In this document: in pieces, positions 48,899 through 62,349 of the stretch
Numbering within the stretch: position 1 is the first letter of the stretch
How the letters are laid out: each line of letters begins with the position of its first letter
DNA from: Rhexocercosporidium sp. MPI-PUGE-AT-0058
Taxonomy: Eukaryota > Ascomycota > Leotiomycetes > Helotiales
NCBI GenBank assembly: GCA_020746875.1
Contig: JAGTJL010000008.1
Coordinates: 2,790,001 to 2,854,000, forward strand
Length of the DNA: 64,000 nucleotides
Direction of reading: 5' to 3'
Translations under genes and position numbers: made by a program
The notes under the pieces: model-generated
What the model saw: the letters and a program-made list of their open reading frames with translations, nothing else
Told to the model about the DNA's origin: nothing
Database searches by the model: none

Positions 48899-49130
48899 AA
48901 AACTCGGGTGCTGTGATTAGCTTAAGTATTACTGATTAAGGCGGTTTCCGGTAAGATATTATTCGGTAAAATATTAGTTTGCTTATATTATTATTTTTAT
49001 CTTAAATTCGATTCTTTTTACGTACGAGTATAATATTTTTATATAATCCGGTATATTAAGTAATTATATATTATATCTGCAAGTCTTGTATTATTCTTAA
49101 GCGCTTAAGTTAAGAGCGTTATTTACGAGC
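48899..49130 (+). repeat. 232-bp dispersed repeat, copy 2
   Basis: Direct repeat of 35,673-35,904 with no length change. It ends about 10 bp before the start of the recognisable helicase frame, so it may be the 5' part of that locus. Confidence 0.85.
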
Positions 49131-49139
49131 AATATTATA

Positions 49140-52100
49140 CCGACTCTTTAGTAAAAAGCTAAAGATTATAGTTTAGCTCTTAAGCAGTTATAATTTAAGG
49201 ACGGTTAAAGAGCTAAAAGAATATAAGCCTCGAATCGAGGATTATTATTAAGTGATTGAGTATTTGGCTTATTATAATAGCTTTTACTGCTTATAATTAG
49301 AATGCTAATATAATACTTATTATTTCCGTAAGATAAGGAAATATATATCTTTAGTTTATTAAATTAAAGTTATAATTTATAAAAAAATTATATTATAGAA
49401 AAAAACTAAGCTTTAAATATATTTCACGGGGCATAAGAGGATTAATTACTTTGTAATAACAGATAATTAAGAGAAGGAAGGGGTGTTTAAATAAGTTAAT
49501 GATTTTATTCTCTTAATACGATTTAAAAAGGATTTATTTAAGAAATTAAAAAAGGATTATAAAAATATAAAATATAATTTTAAAGAGTAAGTAATTATAA
49601 TTTAAGATATTAGAAATTTAAAATCGGAAAGGATATTATAACTTTATAACTTAATAAAATCTTTATCTTATTTAATTTCGCTAAAGAATAAAGAGATCTA
49701 AAGCTTATATAAGCTGCTATTAAAAAAAGAGTTTAATATAAGTAATAAAAATACTAAAGATCCTGATCTCGTCCGGATTTTAGTCGCTGCCGAGGCTGTC
49801 TTAAGAAATGCGTATAAGCTATGCAGCAATACTTCGGTAAACCGGAAAATAATATAATAGTAAGCTAATATCTTAAATAAATTCTATATTAAAGCGTTAA
49901 GTAAAGTAAATAGATTCCGGTATTTCAAGAATACATCGATCTTAATTATTTATTTTATTATTATAAAGCAGCTATTAATATATTATTATTACGTAATATA
50001 TTATGAAGGCGGCTATTTTGCTCGAGCTAAGCTAGATTAAATGCTACTTAAGGACGTTATTTAATTAATTGCTTTATAAATTCAAGTTATGAACGAAATT
50101 ATAAAAGCTTTGGTTTTAAAGGATAAAAAAGAAGCGGAGCTAGCTTTTAAGTATATTATTCGGCGATTTTACTTAACGCTGATTTATTATATTATTAATA
50201 GCGTATTATTTAAATTTTATTTTGAATTTCTACGTTATATTAAGCAGAAAAGTTCGTAAGAAAGCCGGAGTTTATAAGAAGAGCTAGGGAATTTTAATAG
50301 CTATTTATTAGCTTTAATTTAAACTACTTAACTTATATTCTTTAATTATGCTTATTTTTAAAAGCAAGACGACGAAAACTAAATTCTTGTTTTTTTGCTA
50401 AGATCTGCAAGAAGTTCTTTTAATAGCTAGCGAAAACGTTATTTAAGTATATTCTATAATAAAAGCTGTATTTATTTAAGGTTAAAAGGTTATAATTACA
50501 AAACATTAAGCTCGGTAATCTTTAGACGAGTAAATAATAAATATTATAGAATAAAATTATATATATCGCAGATCTTTAACTTCATAGTTTCCGAATATTA
50601 ATAAGCTTATACTTTATTTATAATAAGCTCTTGTTTTAAGTTAAAGACTTTATTTTAATAAAATCGTAAAAGCTAAATAATAATCTGGACTTAGAAGATT
50701 TTAGAAGCTTATAGCTCTTTTATCTTAGTAATTTGAATTTTAAAAAGTGCCGAGCTCGCTTTCTTTCGGCGGATTTAAAGTAATATTAAGCTCTAAGTTA
50801 TATTCTTAATTAAAGCTATAGATAAAAGCGTAGTCTTATACTTTAATATTATAATTATTTATAAAGCATATATTTAAGAATTTTTAAAGCGGGTATTAAT
50901 ATTATATTATATCTCACCCGGCCTGCTATTACGAGAGCCCGAATTACTCTTAATAATATAGCGAAATACTGCTCGATAGCGCTATTTATTAATATAAAAA
51001 AGCTAATTATAATTTATATTTAATATTATAAAAGTCAATAATAATCTGGCGCGTATAAAGATAATATTCGATTCTTACTTAAGACAATTAATAATTTATT
51101 ACTTTTGTGTATTATATATATTTTGCTTTTAAGATAATTATTTCTCTGATAGTAAACTCCTAGTATTCTTATCTTTCTTACTTTTAAGCGAAACTGGACA
51201 GGATAATATAAGCTAATAAAACGCTTTTGACTTACTTAACGAAAGCATATGCTCGTGCTACAGTACTACGCCTACATACGTCGAATTAGCGGCAGTTTGC
51301 AGTATCGATTATTAAAAAGAAGTTCTTTATTAAAGAACAGGCAAATTTTAATCTTAAAAAGATATAAGAAAAGATATTAAAGACGAATTAAATTTATTAC
51401 TTTAATTAAACTTAATAACTATAATTATTATACTTTAATTATGTATATACTAGAACAATAACGCTTATTATGAATATTTTATTACACCGGAATTACCGAG
51501 CATCCGAGAGTTGGCGTATATTCTTCCGGTTCGATTATATTCTGCAGGAAAAAAGGCCGCGGAGTGCTTTAAAGATATTATTATTACGAATACTGAATGC
51601 TTTTAAGCGTAATTAAATACGTAGAAAAAGTGTATATTCCGAGGCTAATTTATTAATTATTACTCGGAAATTATATAACGCATTAAGCTTGCAATTCCGG
51701 GTCTTTAATCAGCGGAATAAAGTGCTTATTATTATAAGACCTTAACTAGCCGAGCAAATAATTCTGGTAATAAGAATCGGCTTTAATAAGATAATAATTA
51801 TTATAATTAATACTATTATTGCAAATGCTGAGATTATAATCCTTATTTTGCTAATAATTACTTTACGAGATGATATATTAAGACGCTTTTACGATATAAG
51901 TATCCGGCTATTAATTTAGTCGGTAGATTTTAAGCAGTCGGCTTTATTAGTTATTATATTAGCTAAAGTAGCGTATACTTAAAGCTTCCTTAAATATTAT
52001 TATATTTAAGTCAGTAAGTAAAAACTCGATCGTATTATTATCGACGAGAGTTATCTTATTATTACAATTAATAATTACCGGTTATATATGGCCTAACTGA

Positions 52101-53110
52101 GCTAGTACGTCCGGCAGGTCAGGACGCAGACTATTTAGCTGACAGTAACCTTACTTCCTATAATATAAGAAGAGTTTATTAAGTATAATAAGTTAATGAA
52201 ACTTAAGGTTATCCGGGAATCGACTAATCGGCCGAATATTAAGTATATAATCAGCTTCGAGACCGGACCCGGGCTTTTAATTAAGAGAGTTGCCGACTTA
52301 ATATAAGTATACTAGCTTTAATAAAAGATCTTTAATTATTCCTGCGATAAGATTATTATTTATTACCGTATATAAGAAGAAATAACTTAATTTACAGTTA
52401 TTTTTAAGTATTTTTTATATATTTTAAGATCCGAAACCGAAAAAGAGAAAGTTGTAATTATCTTTAAATAGCTTAATAATAGAAATTAGCCGGTAATTAT
52501 AATTATATTTGCTTTTAAAATCGGATTTAATTATTTATTCGTCCGCTAAGTAATTCATATTAATAAATTAGATAAATTGATTAATTTTACTTAAGAGTCC
52601 GGGAAAGCTAAGCGGAATAAAAGTAAAGCTTTTTCTATTATTTTCTTATATGCCGGATAAAAGCTTTAAGTTAATAAATACTTATCCGCGGATCGAGAAG
52701 TTATGTAGTTTTATTTTATATAATAATATTATTCCTGTAATATTCTGAGTTAATTCTTAGATACTTAATCGGATTAGCGGTAATATATGCCAGGTAAAGA
52801 GAAGTATCAAGTTTATTATAAGCTTTATAAAGAAGCGCGACTAGCCGATGTTATATTTGCTTTATCGTATAAAATAAAAATGGAATTTACCGGGCCAGAA
52901 AAAGTCTTACGGCAGGATTATATCCGAGAGCAAGTCCTTAATAATTATAAAAGCGACCTCGAGATTATAATAAAGTTATACTTTTATTACCGAATCGAGG
53001 GCCGCGAGTTCGATTATACGTTAAGTAAATACTTACGGCGGTTTTAATAAATCCGTATTAAGTAAAAGGCGTATCGTATATAAGACCGAAAGAATAAGAA
53101 GTAAATTAAG
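49140..53110 (+). pseudogene. RecQ-type (telomere-linked-like) helicase relic
   Basis: Plus-strand remains of a helicase of more than 1,200 residues. The N-terminal part (from about 49,190: LKEYKPRIEDYYQVIEYLAY) resembles the Cys-rich N-terminal region of fungal RecQ-like proteins. Helicase motifs are in order: motif I near 51,765 (RIGFNKI for RTGSGKT); motif II at about 52,040-52,055 (IIIDESYL for the DEAH-box IVIDESHL, His to Tyr); motif III near 52,140 (TVTLLPI for TATLPP); the segment before motif VI at 52,530-52,600 (VR-stop-VIHINKLDKLINF); and motif VI (QESGKAKRNKSKA for QESGRAGRDGxxA). These would unwind DNA 3' to 5'. A frame at 52,787-53,047 is the C-terminal tail of the same protein. 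Stops at Gln/Trp positions make it inactive. Such genes are commonly subtelomeric in ascomycetes. Confidence 0.72.
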
Positions 53111-54172
53111 CGATATATAATATATTAATAATATTATTAATTATAAGATATTGTGAAAGTGAAAACACTAAACACATAATAAGAGGGTAGTAAAGCAAGT
53201 ATCGGAAGGTAACCGTAGGAAATACCTATTTAACGAATACTTAAGATATTATATATTTAAAATATATAATTTATTAAAAGAAAGGAAAGGTATAATTTAA
53301 ATAAAAAGGAAAAGTTATAATAATAAAAATTATTATTATCGTTAAAAGATATTGCCTTAAAAGTTATCTTAAATATAATAAGATATAGCTTAATCATATG
53401 ACAAATAAGCCTTTAAAGTCAACCCTATTATATACGTCCCCTTTTTAAAAAACTCATACTCGACCTCGAGTAAAGAAATAAAAACTAATATTACAGCTTT
53501 AAAGCTTTAAATACTCAAAAGAAAATGTATTTAAGTAAGGACAGGTAAATGTCAGGTGACTTACACCTCACCTTTAGAAGCAAATAATTGTCTCGCTTAA
53601 CACCTTTAAATATTATCTTTTACCTTATTATTCTTTTTTTTTTCTTTTCTTTTTAATAATTTTATTACTCTTTTCTATAATACTCTTAAGGAAGCTTTAC
53701 GCGTTTCTTTACACTTATATTAATCTTTTTATACCTTTTAATACCTATTACATCGTTTCTACCGCTTAAACTTACTTTTTTAAATATCGCATTCGAATAA
53801 ACTTTAGTTTTAATAAAGTTAAAGTAATTCTTTTAAGACAAATCGGCGTATAATTAATATTTTAAATAAGTTCCCGACTTCTTTTCTTACGGCGCAAAGA
53901 CTGACTTTCCTTATAAAATAGAAATCGATCCCTATAACGCGTCGAATTCGTTAATATTCCCTTATACTTTAAGCTAGCGTGTTTTTAACGACCCCGCTCC
54001 TTTTTTATACTCTTATTTTAACGAATTTTCTACGAACTTTCCTAACTTTTCAATCGTTATTAAGAATAAAAGGAAATATACTAAAGGCGTATTAAAAAAG
54101 TAAAAATACGTAAATATATAAAATTAAAAGTAAATAAGTAATCGGAGGACGGTTTTCTTACTTTTGAGATTC
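53111..54172. other. AT-rich DNA, nothing recognised
   Basis: Spacer between the helicase relic and the copia element. A small hairpin (AGGTGACTTACACCT) lies near 53,556. No coding frame assigned. Confidence 0.45.
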
Positions 54173-54177
54173 AAAGT

Positions 54178-54366
54178 TGTCGCGCCTTAGCGCAGTCTAC
54201 TAGTTATATGTATATTCTCGTAAGTACTTACGTGTATATATACTTAAGTTACAGTCTTCTCTTGCAGAAGGTAACGCTTATTTTAATAAATCTTTTGAAT
54301 CTTTGCTTTTTATATTAATCGTAGAGCTCTTGAATTACGAAAAGCCTGCTTCATTTCTGTACGATA
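54178..54366 (+). repeat. Copia 5' LTR
   Basis: 189 bp starting TGTCGCGCCTTAGCGCAG. The same length as the two other copies in the window. The terminal CA is now TA. Confidence 0.92.
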
Positions 54367-54599
54367 ATTAAGAGTTATATCTGTTTTTATAAGCTACTTT
54401 TAGTATATATAAATTTCGAGCTTTAATTAAGCTTATTTAATTTTAATTTTACGATCTTCGTTCCTTTTCCTTACGATTAAACCTTAATGCCTTTCTTAAC
54501 GCGATTATTAAGATATTATCGCACGATAATCTTAGCAGTTTTAACGCAAATATTATATACTTAAAACTTAAAGACTTCCCGTTATAAATAAATTATTTA

Positions 54600-57500
54600 A
54601 TTCTTAGCGCTTAAATACTCGGACTCTGGCTTTTCGTTAACTTAAATGCTTTTAATACAGAAATATTAGCTAAAATTATTAATAAAAATCCACGGACCGC
54701 CGAGCAGATTACTTAATAAAAGAATAATCTCGCTGAATTAAATTATATAATAAAAATAAACGAATATAACGAATAATTCCAGAAATAAGCGCTCGATCGT
54801 CACGTAATAGCTGCGTCTTCCTCGGATTAAATAATTGCAAGCTTTAACGCTTTTATTACTCTTCTTCTTACTCGACCGCATAAGCTTATTAAAATAACCG
54901 CAGAATCTTATTAAAAAGAAGCCGAAGCCGAAGCTAAAGCGTATATTATAAAATACGTAATATAATAATTATAAACTACAGTATATTTTAAGCTTTACGA
55001 ATAGATTAAGAAAATTATAAGCTGCTAATTCTTTAATATAATAATTATATAACTCGTCGCTAAGAAAAAAATTAATATTCAAGCACTAATTCGCACGCTT
55101 AAGATAATTCTATATTAAACAGATATAACGATTTAAACGATAATCCGCTAAGATTACTTATAATCCCTGAATACAAAGAACGTCCGAAACCCGAAAGATT
55201 AAATTATATAATATTAAGAGCTAATCCGCAAAAAGAATTTATATTATATACCGGAAGTACTTAATACTTTTAATATTAATCTTTTCCTGATTATAACTAA
55301 TAACTTTAATAGTTTATAAGCTCAAAAGTACTTTCTTAAGATTAAAGAAGCCGACGAGCTCGGGATACCTCTTAAATACTCTTTAAAATAGCTCGTATAG
55401 CTGTTTTATTCTAATTAAGTCGATCGCCAATATTAATAGCTTATCGGTAGCAAATCAAAGTATAATTATTTCTCTATTTTTAATTTACGCTCTAATAATA
55501 ATAAGACACCCGACTCGGAAGCTTTTAATTTATATAATTAAAAATCAAACCGATTTAAAATAAAAGGAAAACTTATAAAAAAGGCATATTTATACTTAAA
55601 GGATAAAACTTATTACTAGTCTCCTTTAAATTATACTCGTCTTTAAATAATAATTTATAAAAAAGTATTTATTAAAAATTAAGATAAAATAGCTCGTTTA
55701 AACCTAAAAATAAATAATTAATATTATAATAAGATCCGGCAGCGATTTATTACGTTATAATAAAAAGCTCTTCGCAGGCAAATAAGCTCGGATAAGCTTT
55801 TCTCTTAATTAATAAAAGATCTCTTAATAAAATTAAATAAGTAAAGATTTAATAAATTAAATAAAAAGAAATCTACTTTTCTCGGAAACTTATCAGATAA
55901 AAAAAGAATAAGCAAGATCCACGCGCACTCGATATTCTTACTTAATCTGGCCGAGCATTCAATTACAAATATATATTCCTTTTAGAATTCATTTTATCTT
56001 TTATTAAACTTTACTTTATTAAATAATTATAAAATAACTAATTTAATTAACGATTATTTAATATTATTAAAAGGATCTTTTATAAAATCTACTCTTAAGG
56101 ATTTAATTAAATATAAAAGCTCTCAATTACTTATTATCGGGCGCGGAACTCGAGTTATAAAAGGAGTACTTAAGGATTCAAATAGAAAATTATTTAATCT
56201 CACGCTTCACGACGTCGTAATTATAGAAAACTTTTATATTAATATTATCTCTGAAGCTTATTTTTATAAGACCGGTCTTTAGTTCTATAATATAAATTAT
56301 ATTTTAAGATAAAACAAGAAAAGCTTATTAATTAATAAATATTATATAATACGATAGCTAAAGCGTAAATAAAACTTCGTTTTCTTTAAATATAAGTTAC
56401 GTTTAATTTACTTTTCGAGCACTTATAATATATTTTCAAGCGTTATAAGAATTATAATATTTTTAACGCTTTTTAAAAGAATAAATAAGTCGTATAAACT
56501 ATTTAGAGATTATAAGTACCTCAGAATAAACTCGGAGTGTATTTAATATTTACGAGCAGGTTATTTAAGCCCGGATGCTTTAAGGAAATTAATAAGTATA
56601 GCGAAAAATATTAAGATTATTAAAATAATAAGGAAGATTAAATACGAGTAATATACTTTAACTTATATTATTTAAATAATCTTTAAACGTTTACCGGAAA
56701 AGAAATCTCTTAAATTATTTTAAAAAATTACTTAAGATTTATTTAATTATCCGAAATATTAAAATAATTACTCTTAGCTCCTCGTGCTTAAATGCGAGTA
56801 TAGCGGCTTATTCGTTAGTTATGTATTATAAATAAAAGAGCACGATAAAATATTTCAATATATTAAGAGCTTTAAAGCTTAAGTTCGAAAGCAGTTTGGA
56901 TTCTTAATATGCAAATTCAAGTATAATTAAGAAAAAGCAATTATTATAATTCGAAGATTTACAAGATATAAGAAATAAGCTGATAAACTCGGAATTAACC
57001 TCGAGCTCTTATTAATAGTAATTCATAAGTTAAATAACGGAGCCGAAAAAGCTAGTTAAGAAGTAATTAATAAAAGTATTAAGATAAAATTATTAACTAA
57101 TCTCCTCGTAAATCTAAGTATTAAATATATACTCGCAGGGATTTATTTATATAATAAAAATCTAAGGCAAGTAAATAACTGGCTGTTATTTATTAAAATT
57201 AATAATAAGTGGTTTCGGAATTATTTTCGGTAATATAACCCAGCGCTTATTATAAGACTTATTATAGATTTCAAACTAAACTAAAATAAGATTTATATAT
57301 ATAATTATAAAGCGTACTTATTAATAATAAAAAAAGCTAAAAGATAAGATAAGAAAGCGTTTAAAACAATTACGCGTGCGTATATTAAATATCTTATAAG
57401 TTTCTATGCTTCTAATATTTATAAGATATAAGTACTACGTCTCGATAGAATAATTATTACGCGTAACGTGCGTTTTAACGAAAATAGCTTTTATATTACT

Positions 57501-60110
57501 TTAAGTGAAGAAGCAAAGATTACGATTTAAGAAGCTAAATCTATTTACGATCTTATCGAAGAGGATAAGTCTGTCGTAAATTAGGCTGGAATTATTAAGA
57601 ATATTATTAAAGATATAATTATTAAGGAAAATAATACGAATCTTTTAAGCGAAGACTTGCTTTAATTATATATTAAATAAATTTAAAGATTAATTAAAAG
57701 CTTTAAAAATCAGAACTCGGGGATAAAAGAATATATTAATAGCTTGAATATAATAAATAAACTTTTAATTCCGGAATATACTCTTATTTTAAAAAGCTCT
57801 TTTAAATAAAGTAAAGAATTAGAAAAGAATACGTTAGACCGAGAGTCTATTTTAAGTATAAAGCAGGACTCAGAGGCATTCGACTCGCGTAAGAATATAT
57901 AATTTATTAATCGAGATTCGAATATATTATAAGATTAAGCGCGGGATTCGTCTCGATCATCACGTATCGAGATTCAAATACCGTCGAGACCTTAATTATA
58001 AGAAGAGTTTTTAATAATAATTTTAATATTATATTCTTAAATTAAAGTATAAAATACTCGGATAACGGAAGCAGAATAAGCGAAAATAATACGCTCTTAA
58101 ACTGCAGCGGAAAAAGCTTAATTAGAATTAAATATATTTATTAAAAGCTCGGCAGAAGTAAAAAAATTAATTAAAAATAAAAAGAAAAAAAGAAAATTAT
58201 AAAAAAATTAAAATAATAAAATATTTATAATACTTATAATTTTCCTTAAATAAATACGCTTCGATAAAAGTAATCCTAAGCTCGGAAATAAGCTTAATCT
58301 CGGGGGTAATTAAATCCTCGATTAATATAATAATTTTTAATCTGAAGTCGATTAGATGCTTTAAAGGCTTATATTTAATTAATATATATTATTAAAAGAA
58401 TAAGATAATCTTCGAAATTCAACGAAGATTATATATTATATAATTGTAATAATAATATAAATAAGCCGTTAATTATTAAAAAAGAAGATCTCATTTTTAA
58501 AAATTAAAGTCTAAGATCTTTTATTTAAATTAAAATAATAAAATAATCTTAAAAATTACTTAATAAAAAAGTAATTTAAAGAAGATATAAGCTTAAAAAT
58601 AAAAATAATAAATAAATAAAGTTATTAAACTTTAAAATTATTTATTTTAAGTATTATATTAATACTTATCTCGCTTATATAAGTTTTCAAGTATAAGCCC
58701 GATTTAAAAAAATATATTTTAAGATATAAATCCCGAATTATTATACGAAATAATTTTTAAAATAAATTAACGATCGTTTTTATATACGCTAGCACGCTTT
58801 TAACTAAATCCTTCCGAATCGCTATAGCGCTCGCAGCTCATTTTAACTTGGAAGTTAAGTGCTTCGACGTAATTAACGCGTTTATTAACGCTTTTCGGGA
58901 TATAAATAATAAAACCGTATATTACAGATTCTTTTTAAGTTTTAATAAGCTTAAATATATACTACGAGTTAATCGCGCTTTTTACGGGATGCGTAATTCT
59001 TTATACTTATAATATAAGTATATTAATAAAACGTTAATAAATTTAAAGCTAATTTCATACTCGGAGGAATCGTATATATTCATAGACCTTACTTATAAAA
59101 TCCTTATTTTCTTTTATATAAATAATATTTAAGTGCTTTACTACCGAGACGATTCAAAGCTCGGATAGGATTTTATTAAGCGATTAAATTAAGCGTACGA
59201 TATATATAATTTTAGAAATATTAAATAATTCTTAAGAATTAAAATAATACGCGATAAAAAGCGTAAGATTATCTTTTTAATTTATAGCTAATACGTTAAG
59301 AAAATCATTCGAAAGTTTAAATAAATTAATAAGAAGTATCCTACGATACCGCTTTTTTAAATCGATCTTATTAAATATAAAAGATAAGTTTTAAAGAAAT
59401 ATATTAAAGCTTATTAAAAGAGAATTAAGTCGGTATTATATACAGCGATTATTACAAGACTAGACGTAGCTTTTGTAATCGCCTAGCTCTTATAATTCGC
59501 GATAAATCTTAATTTAAAATATTTTATAATTATATATTAACTTATTCGCTACTTATTTAATACGCGCTTTTTAAGTATTATATACGAAAGTAATTAAGAG
59601 AAAGCGCTTTATATTATTTTAAATATATCTTTTGTAAATAACGTCGATACTCGGAAGTTATTTTAAAGTTATATAATCTTATTATTCGGCAGGCTAATAA
59701 TCTAAAAAGTATTAAAGTAATCTACGATTATCACGTCGATTATTAAAGCGGAATTATTAATATTAAAGTATATTAAAAAAAAAACTATAGCTTTTTAACG
59801 ATTTTTTCGGAACTTAACTTTTAATATTAATAAGACTTAAAAGATCTTTTATAATAATTAATAAACGATTAAATTAATTATAAATAATATTAAGAGAATT
59901 ATTATTAAGTTTTATTATATAAATATTTAAAATATATAACTTAAATAAGAATATACTCGTAAATTATTTAAAATAATATATCTTCCAACTGCTAATATAC
60001 TTGCTAATAAGCTTATAAAGAATCTGTCTCGCTAGAAATTCGAGCTTTTTAAAGTATTTTTAAATTTTAATAATTACTGATTTTAAATTAAAAAGTTTTA
60101 AATATATTTA
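54600..60110 (+). pseudogene. Ty1/copia gag-pol relic
   Basis: Gag from about 54,640 to 55,980. The protease region (55,990-56,290) has GSFI, LIIGRGTRVIKG and LHDVVIIENFYINIISEA, matching copia proteases. Integrase covers about 56,500-57,650, with QFGFLICKFKYNQEKA, KKAFKTITRAYIKYLI, SNIYKI-stop-VLRLDR and ITRNVRFNENSF (family GYL, IYxxWxP and VxFxE blocks). Reverse transcriptase (58,780-59,160) has LEVKCFDVINAFINAF, RVNRAFYGMRNS (YGL-type) and IFFYINNI-stop-VLYYRDD (YVDD with both Asp to Asn). Post-RT and RNase H blocks follow: TRLDVAFVIA and IRYLFNTRF near 59,450-59,570, and LPTANILANKLIKNLSR near 59,990. Stops are at Gln/Trp positions; the copy is dead. Domain order protease-integrase-RT-RNase H is diagnostic of copia. 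Confidence 0.87.
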
Positions 60111-60184
60111 TTAAAAATATATTAAGAATATCTTTATGCGATCTTTTATTTATAAAACTTTTCTAATTTAATATTTTAAATATT

Positions 60185-60300
60185 CGCGCTCCAGAAACGC
60201 CGAACGCAAACGCGAAATCCAGCCCGAGCTCAGATAAAGATTATTTAAATCCGGCCCGAGCTTAAGCAAAGTCCGTATAAATCCAGTCCGAGCTTATAAA
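60185..60300 (+). repeat. Short GC-rich tandem repeat after copia pol
   Basis: Three imperfect copies of AAATCC-G-CCGAGCTTA about 40 bp apart, just after the pol frame ends. The tract is absent from the truncated copy, whose homology begins at about 60,315. Confidence 0.7.
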
Positions 60301-60319
60301 TAATTTATTAAAAGCGCAA

Positions 60320-61526
60320 AAAGAATTTACTTAAGCTTAAATTAATAAGTAGCTATTATCTTTAAGACTTTCGCGAACTTTTCCAAATCTTATATAAGAT
60401 TATTAAATTCTGCTAAAGATCTCGTATTAATATTAATATTATTATCAGAATTATCTTTTTTATTACGCTTTAAATTTAGTTTTTAAAAGCGCACCGAAAG
60501 ATCTAATTTTATATTTTTATCAGATTCCTTATTATTCGCTAAGTCTTCTATTAAAGCTTTTAAAGTAGTTTTATATTTCTTAATATTTTATAAATTAATT
60601 AATAAAATGCTCGATTAATTATAATGCGATTATTATACTTTTCTATTATTAAAGTTTATAGCTATAATTAATCTTCTATTATACTTAAGTATATCTTTCG
60701 TAGCGAAATCGTACTTATAACCGGAAGTATAATTATAATATCGACTTTCAGCAGCGAAAGTATTAGCGAAGCAGTATCTACGATTACTACGGCTACGAAT
60801 AATAACGCGAATATATAATAAATAAGAATCCGTAAATTCTTTTTTTAAATCTTAATTAATATAAATAAAATAAATTATTAATAAGAAGTAAGCTTTAAAA
60901 TAATATATATATACCTCGAGCGCGCTTAACAGGAAAGCGAGGCTTAAATGAAGTACGAGACGATTTGCGCTTTTTTAAAGTTAATAAAGAATAAGTGCGA
61001 GTCTTAAAAGCAAGAAAAAAAGCAAGAAAAGGAGTCGAATTAAGACGCGAAACGCGTAAAGCAGAAAAGGTATATTAAAAGCTATTTTTATTTAATATAA
61101 TAATACTTTTATTTAATATAATTAATAATAAAATATTAAAAGAACGCGTAAGAGTCTTCTTAAATAATAAGCTTAACTTAGCACGAGAAGATCGAAGAAG
61201 AATTAGCTTATTATTAAAATTATTAATAAGCGTATTCTTATTTTCGCGTAAAAAAAAATATTATAAATCATCTTTAGAATCTATTTTAACGACCGAACGA
61301 GTAAGAGAAGGATTATTAGCAAAATTATTAGCTAGCTTATTACCAAATACTTCTTAATTATCGAACTTATTTTTAAAATCTTATAATATAATTATTAATA
61401 ATTAATTTAACGGTATTAAGATTACTTAAAAATAAAATCAAGAAATTGAATTAAAGAACTTACTTGACGAGCTACGATCTGATTATTAATACGCGCAATC
61501 GCTGCTTTAAAAGCTTTAAAAAGCAT
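60320..61526 (-). pseudogene. Antisense accessory gene in copia 3' region
   Basis: Encoded opposite to gag-pol. A possible start ATG at 61,526 gives MLFKAFKAAIARINNQIVAR, followed at 61,463 by a consensus GTAAGT donor; a first intron of about 98 bp would rejoin the main frame. The main frame includes EVFGNKLANN, SLTRSVVKIDSKDD, LINNFNNKLILLRSS, RVSRLNSTPF and LKKRKSSRTSFKPRFPVKRA. A 64-bp GTATAT...TTAATTAAG intron (60,851-60,914) then rejoins it, in phase, to EFTDSYLLYIRVII, RDILKYNRRLII, IKKYKTTLKALIEDLA and LEKFAKVLKIIATY. It aligns residue for residue with the copy at 31,885-33,110; length differences are 3 bp. Stops are only TAA/TAG. Product basic, family unknown. Present in both copies, so it belonged to the element before it spread here. 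Confidence 0.6.
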
Positions 61527-62349
61527 AATTAATAATTAAAGAAAATTTATTAAAAGAAATAAAAAATTAAAAGATAAAAAAAAAAAATAAATAAGTAAGT
61601 AAGCACGCGAGTATAAAGTACGTTAATATTAAGTAAAAGTTAATTATAATAATATAAAAATTAATATATATATATTCTTAAAAATAATTATAATCGCGTT
61701 ATTATAAAACAGGACGCTTAGACTAATAATAAACTTATTAACCCGGAAGGCGGCGTATTATATAAGCTAATAAGAAGCTGGCATATACCGTTACGGCTTC
61801 TTATTATATATAGCAATTATTCTAAAAAAACTAAATTTATTAATTATAGCTTAATAACTTAATAATCAGACAAGACGATACGAGATCTTAATTATAGACC
61901 GAACCTTATTTCAGTCTTACTTCTAAAACTTACGATTTATACGCGTTAAATATAATAATCAAGATCTTATTTACTTAATTACTGCAGCTTAATTATATTT
62001 TTAAATCTTATTTATTTAATTATATATAATTTAAATACGTGTTTATATTCTTATTTATTATTAATATTAATTACTTGGCAGATTGCTTATATTAATATAT
62101 AAAGTCCTTATATATTATATCTTTAAAGCGCGTATTATTATTTTTATTTATTATAATATCTTAAAAGTATTAATTTATTATTATTTTTATTTATTATAAT
62201 ATCTTAAAAGTATTAATTTATTATTTAGCGCTATACTTTTATTAAGAATTAATATATATACTCGAGGAGCTTATATTATATCTCTTAACTGCTTATGCGC
62301 TTTTAAATAATAAGGCTTATTTATATAACGGAGCTTTACTATAAGAGTA

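Noticed and set aside
52787..53047. Independent 86-residue protein
   Set aside because: It is collinear with the upstream helicase frame and most likely its C-terminal tail.
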